This document shows positions 5,641-8,142 of a stretch of DNA of 8,142 bases, in pieces; position 1 is the stretch's first letter, and each line of letters opens with the position of its first letter. Origin of the DNA: Bacteroidota bacterium (GTDB lineage Bacteria; Bacteroidota; Ignavibacteria; Ignavibacteriales; Melioribacteraceae). Where the stretch lies: contig JAKAHQ010000061.1 of the NCBI GenBank assembly GCA_021814855.1, forward strand, positions 1 to 8,142. The letters are read 5' to 3'. A model generated the notes under the pieces. The model saw nothing but the letters and a program-made list of their open reading frames with translations. It searched no databases and was not told the origin of the DNA. The position numbers and the translations under genes are program-made.

Positions 5641-8034
5641 TTATTTTTGTCCCAGCACTTCAATCTCATAAACCAAGCTTGTATTCGGCGAAATTATAAA
5701 CCGTTTCTTTCCTGGAATTTCTTTAGCATAAAATCCCGAAAGATCATACGCAAGTTTCGAGGGGACAATTACAGTTCTCTTCTCGCCCGGTTTCATATCC
5801 TTAAGTGTTTCGTCAATACCGGGGTTGATATGTGTTCTGCCTGACATATATTCAAAAGTCTCCGGCGTTTCTAAGACATTTGGAGTTCCGGTTGAGGTGC
5901 TGCAAAACTGTTTATCTGAGAGTAAAAATTTCCCTGTGTAGCTCACTTTAAATATTGTTCCTTCAGCGGGTTTGTTGCCCGTTCCTCCTTTTGTGATAAT
6001 GTATTTCAATCCGCTTTCGGTTGTTTGAGCGCTCGGCCAGTTTTTAATTATTGTTCCGGCTTCATCTTTCAATCTTTTTTCTTCGGTGAGTTTTACTTTT
6101 GCTATTGCTTCGTCAACCATCTTTCTAAATGATTCTTCGGTTACTTTAAATTCGTTTGCTTTTTCGCCTATTCGAACGATGTTCACGCTCTTGATTGTAT
6201 CACCTTGAACAATTTTATTGACCACGTCCATTCCATCGACAACCTGCCCGAACAAAGTATAATTACCGTCAAGATAAGAACGGTCCGCAAGCGTAATGTA
6301 AAATTGGCTTCCGTTAGTGTTTGGCCCGGCATTCGCCATTCCAAGCATTCCCGCTTTATTATGACTTAGGCCGGAGTAAATTTCATTTGGAAATTCATAT
6401 CCCGGTCCTTCCATCGTATCTTTTCTGGCAGGCATTCCTGCTTGAATAACATGTCCCGGTACAACGCGGTGCCAGATTGTTCCGTTGAAATACGGGTTGC
6501 CTTGCGGGAAGGCAGAATTTTTTATTGTCCCTTCGGCGAGCCCAATAAAGTTCGCAACAGTCATTGGAACGTGTTCGTAATCTAAGTTAAGTGTAATTCT
6601 TCCTTTATTGGTATTTAAGTCGGCGTAAATACCATCGGGCAGAAAAGCCCCCTCGCGCGGAAGCATATGATCCATGTTTGCAATTCCGTTTGCGAGCAAA
6701 GCTATTATCAAGGTTGACTGCTGCTGAGCATCCGAAATTATTTGATCGTAAGTATCGAGCACTGTATGCCATGTTGTTCCGTATTTATGAGGCCCATTTG
6801 ATCGCAGGTAGGGAGCGGGAACGCCTTCCATCATAAAAGAAAAACTATCTGTTCCGCCGCGGCCGGCTTTTCTAAAAGGAGCTCCCTCGGAAAATTTAAA
6901 AGGATATTTCAAGTCAAGACTTTCAATCGGTGCTGCAACGCTTTTCAAATCGTTATAAATTACTTTTGGAACAACCAACCCTGTGATGGGATTTGTCCCG
7001 AAATCTTTATTAAGCATCACGGAAATTTTAGAAAGCTTGTCTTTATTTTTTGCAACCCAAGATTTAGAACCAAGCAATCCGCGTTCTTCCCCGGCATAAA
7101 GCTGAATCATAATTGTACGTTTTGGTTTAGCGCCGGCTTGCATCAGCATATGTGCAGCTTCCATCATAGGCGCAACGCCGGAAGCGTCATCAACAGCGCC
7201 GGTAGCGCAATCATAAGAATCCAGGTGCGCGCCGAGAATTACATACTCGTCCGGAAATTCTGTGCCGGGGATTGTTCCGATAACATTATAATATTTTACC
7301 GGACCTGGTTTGAAAAAATTACGGATGTCGAATTGAAGTACTACATTCCTACCTTGAAGAGCCAGGTTTTTAATCTTTACAAATTGCGAATCGACAAGTT
7401 TAATATCGCAAAGAGTGGGAAGTCCGTCCCAGGATTTAACGCATCGCGAGTCGAGCAATCTGATTGGAGAAGGTGCGGGTTGAATTGTGCCGAGTGCGCC
7501 GGCAGCAGATAATTTTTTTGTTAATTCGGAAACAGAATCTTTATCGCGGGGCCAACCTGTATTTTCTCCGTCGATTAAAACCCATGCACCTTTGATTTTA
7601 TTTTTCAGAGAGTCAAATTTAGCGTCCGTCGAGGGTATAATAACAACATGTCCGCGTTCCACTCCTTTGGTTCCGGCAGTGTAAGAAGGCGTGCCGAATT
7701 CCAAAATTTCTTCTTTAGGCGAAATCATTTTTCCAAACCAGGGTCCGCGGTTAAATCCGACGGGAACTTCGCCCGCTTCATCAAGGGAAACCTGCAATCC
7801 CCAACTTTTTAATTTCTCCGCAGCCCATGTGCACGCGTTCTTAAATGCGTCGGAGCCGATTATTCTTCCGCCGATTCTATTGCAAAGAACATCCTGGTAT
7901 TCCATAACGCGGTTATCATTCTTGCCGAGCTCAATTAATTTTTGTGTAACGGTATCTTGCTGCGCATTAAGGATAGTGATGAAAGAAAAAAACAATAACG
8001 GTTTTAGAACAATCCATTTGAAAGAAATTTTCAT
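5641..8034 (-). CDS. Secreted M28 metallopeptidase fused to cyclophilin and FKBP prolyl isomerase domains
   Basis: A 797-residue multidomain protein. Residues 1-24 form a signal peptide (basic start, hydrophobic core, LNA before QQ) with no lipobox cysteine, so export to the periplasm or beyond is expected. An M28 zinc aminopeptidase follows to about residue 460, with a PA-like insertion at about 120-235 that holds C198 and C209. Its ligands are all visible: H270 and D272 (GAHLD), D282 (VDDASG), E316-E317 (AGEERG), D344 (NKDFG) and H423 (WHTVLDT). Residues 466-623 are a cyclophilin domain: R523 and Q531 in WHRVVPGHVIQAG match the catalytic Arg55 and Gln63 of human CypA, and NTNGSQFYI (572-580) puts Tyr579 at the Phe113 position. 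A charged helical linker (about 624-668) leads to an FKBP-type domain (670-797) with VSYTGK, INPGIDETL and LVYEIEVLG; C711 and I740 stand where FKBP12 has Asp37 and Trp59, so activity may be low. The stop is followed by a hairpin terminator. The ATG is chosen because it gives the signal peptide; no Shine-Dalgarno is visible. Confidence 0.93.
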   Translation of the reverse strand: MKISFKWIVLKPLLFFSFITILNAQQDTVTQKLIELGKNDNRVMEYQDVLCNRIGGRIIGSDAFKNACTWAAEKLKSWGLQVSLDEAGEVPVGFNRGPWFGKMISPKEEILEFGTPSYTAGTKGVERGHVVIIPSTDAKFDSLKNKIKGAWVLIDGENTGWPRDKDSVSELTKKLSAAGALGTIQPAPSPIRLLDSRCVKSWDGLPTLCDIKLVDSQFVKIKNLALQGRNVVLQFDIRNFFKPGPVKYYNVIGTIPGTEFPDEYVILGAHLDSYDCATGAVDDASGVAPMMEAAHMLMQAGAKPKRTIMIQLYAGEERGLLGSKSWVAKNKDKLSKISVMLNKDFGTNPITGLVVPKVIYNDLKSVAAPIESLDLKYPFKFSEGAPFRKAGRGGTDSFSFMMEGVPAPYLRSNGPHKYGTTWHTVLDTYDQIISDAQQQSTLIIALLANGIANMDHMLPREGAFLPDGIYADLNTNKGRITLNLDYEHVPMTVANFIGLAEGTIKNSAFPQGNPYFNGTIWHRVVPGHVIQAGMPARKDTMEGPGYEFPNEIYSGLSHNKAGMLGMANAGPNTNGSQFYITLADRSYLDGNYTLFGQVVDGMDVVNKIVQGDTIKSVNIVRIGEKANEFKVTEESFRKMVDEAIAKVKLTEEKRLKDEAGTIIKNWPSAQTTESGLKYIITKGGTGNKPAEGTIFKVSYTGKFLLSDKQFCSTSTGTPNVLETPETFEYMSGRTHINPGIDETLKDMKPGEKRTVIVPSKLAYDLSGFYAKEIPGKKRFIISPNTSLVYEIEVLGQK

Positions 8035-8066
8035 TTTAATTCCGGGTTTTGTATAAGAATTTTCAA

Positions 8067-8141
8067 TTAGTCCGAGTCATGCCTGGGATAAACAATTCCA
8101 CACTGCTTTCGTATTGCATCGAGTGTATCTATTAGATCCAA
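8067..8141 (-). CDS. Possible C-terminal tail of an upstream minus-strand gene (partial, hypothetical)
   Basis: Reading leftward from the right edge, one frame is open for 24 codons and ends in a TAA at 8069-8067, 33 bases before the ATG of the M28 fusion gene. The peptide (starting LDLIDTLDAIRK and ending PRHDSD) looks like plausible protein and would place another gene upstream on the same strand. However, a second frame is also open for 21 codons here, so the length alone proves nothing. I recognise no family. If real, the M28 gene would be the second gene of an operon; if not, this stretch is simply its promoter region. Confidence 0.3.
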   Translation of the reverse strand: MDLIDTLDAIRKQCGIVYPRHDSD

Positions 8142-8142
8142 A

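Noticed and set aside
7138..7512. Plus-strand 124-codon open frame with several cysteines
   Set aside because: Antisense to the M28 catalytic core; the real frame carries all metal ligands.

Overview
The window is a fully bacterial, gene-dense chromosomal segment with six protein-coding genes, two of them cut or only possibly cut by the window edges. It has no RNA gene, mobile element or CRISPR array that I can see. The sequence is moderately AT-rich. Start codons mostly lack a Shine-Dalgarno and are preceded by A-rich leaders. A BatA-type VWA protein, a SpoIID/LytB protein in a genome without other visible sporulation genes, and a secreted M28 peptidase together suggest the Bacteroidota/Chlorobiota/Ignavibacteriota group. 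My best guess is an Ignavibacteria-like organism, inferred from gene content and style only.

Layout: positions 1-4212 hold a tightly packed minus-strand cluster, read right to left. It starts with a SpoIID/LytB-domain protein (4212-2890), then a GT4-family glycosyltransferase (2890-1775), then a BatA/VWA membrane protein (1778 down to the left edge, incomplete). The three genes overlap by 1 and 4 bases (TAATG and ATGA junctions), so they are almost certainly one translationally coupled operon. A small YciI-like protein (4591-4301) lies just upstream on the same strand, 88 bases away. A 127-base divergent intergenic region (4592-4718) then separates it from a plus-strand tRNA uridine hydroxylase, trhO (4719-5603). 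A hairpin terminator at 5608-5628 lies between trhO and a large convergent minus-strand gene (8034-5641). The last 108 bases are upstream of that gene and may carry the tail of another minus-strand gene.

The most unusual object is the 797-residue secreted protein at 5641-8034. It joins a signal peptide, a complete M28 zinc aminopeptidase domain with a PA-like insertion, a cyclophilin-type prolyl isomerase, a charged helical linker and an FKBP-type prolyl isomerase in one chain. The M28 ligands and the cyclophilin arginine/glutamine pair are all present, while the FKBP pocket is substituted at key positions. This suggests an exported peptidase with its own folding or proline-isomerising module.

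The second point of interest is the coupled SpoIID-GT4-BatA/VWA operon. Its SpoIID protein keeps the catalytic glutamate and a Cys/His zinc-like cluster but shows no signal peptide, and no alternative in-frame start could add one. The joint role of these three proteins is not obvious. A cell-envelope or glycan function is the simplest inference.
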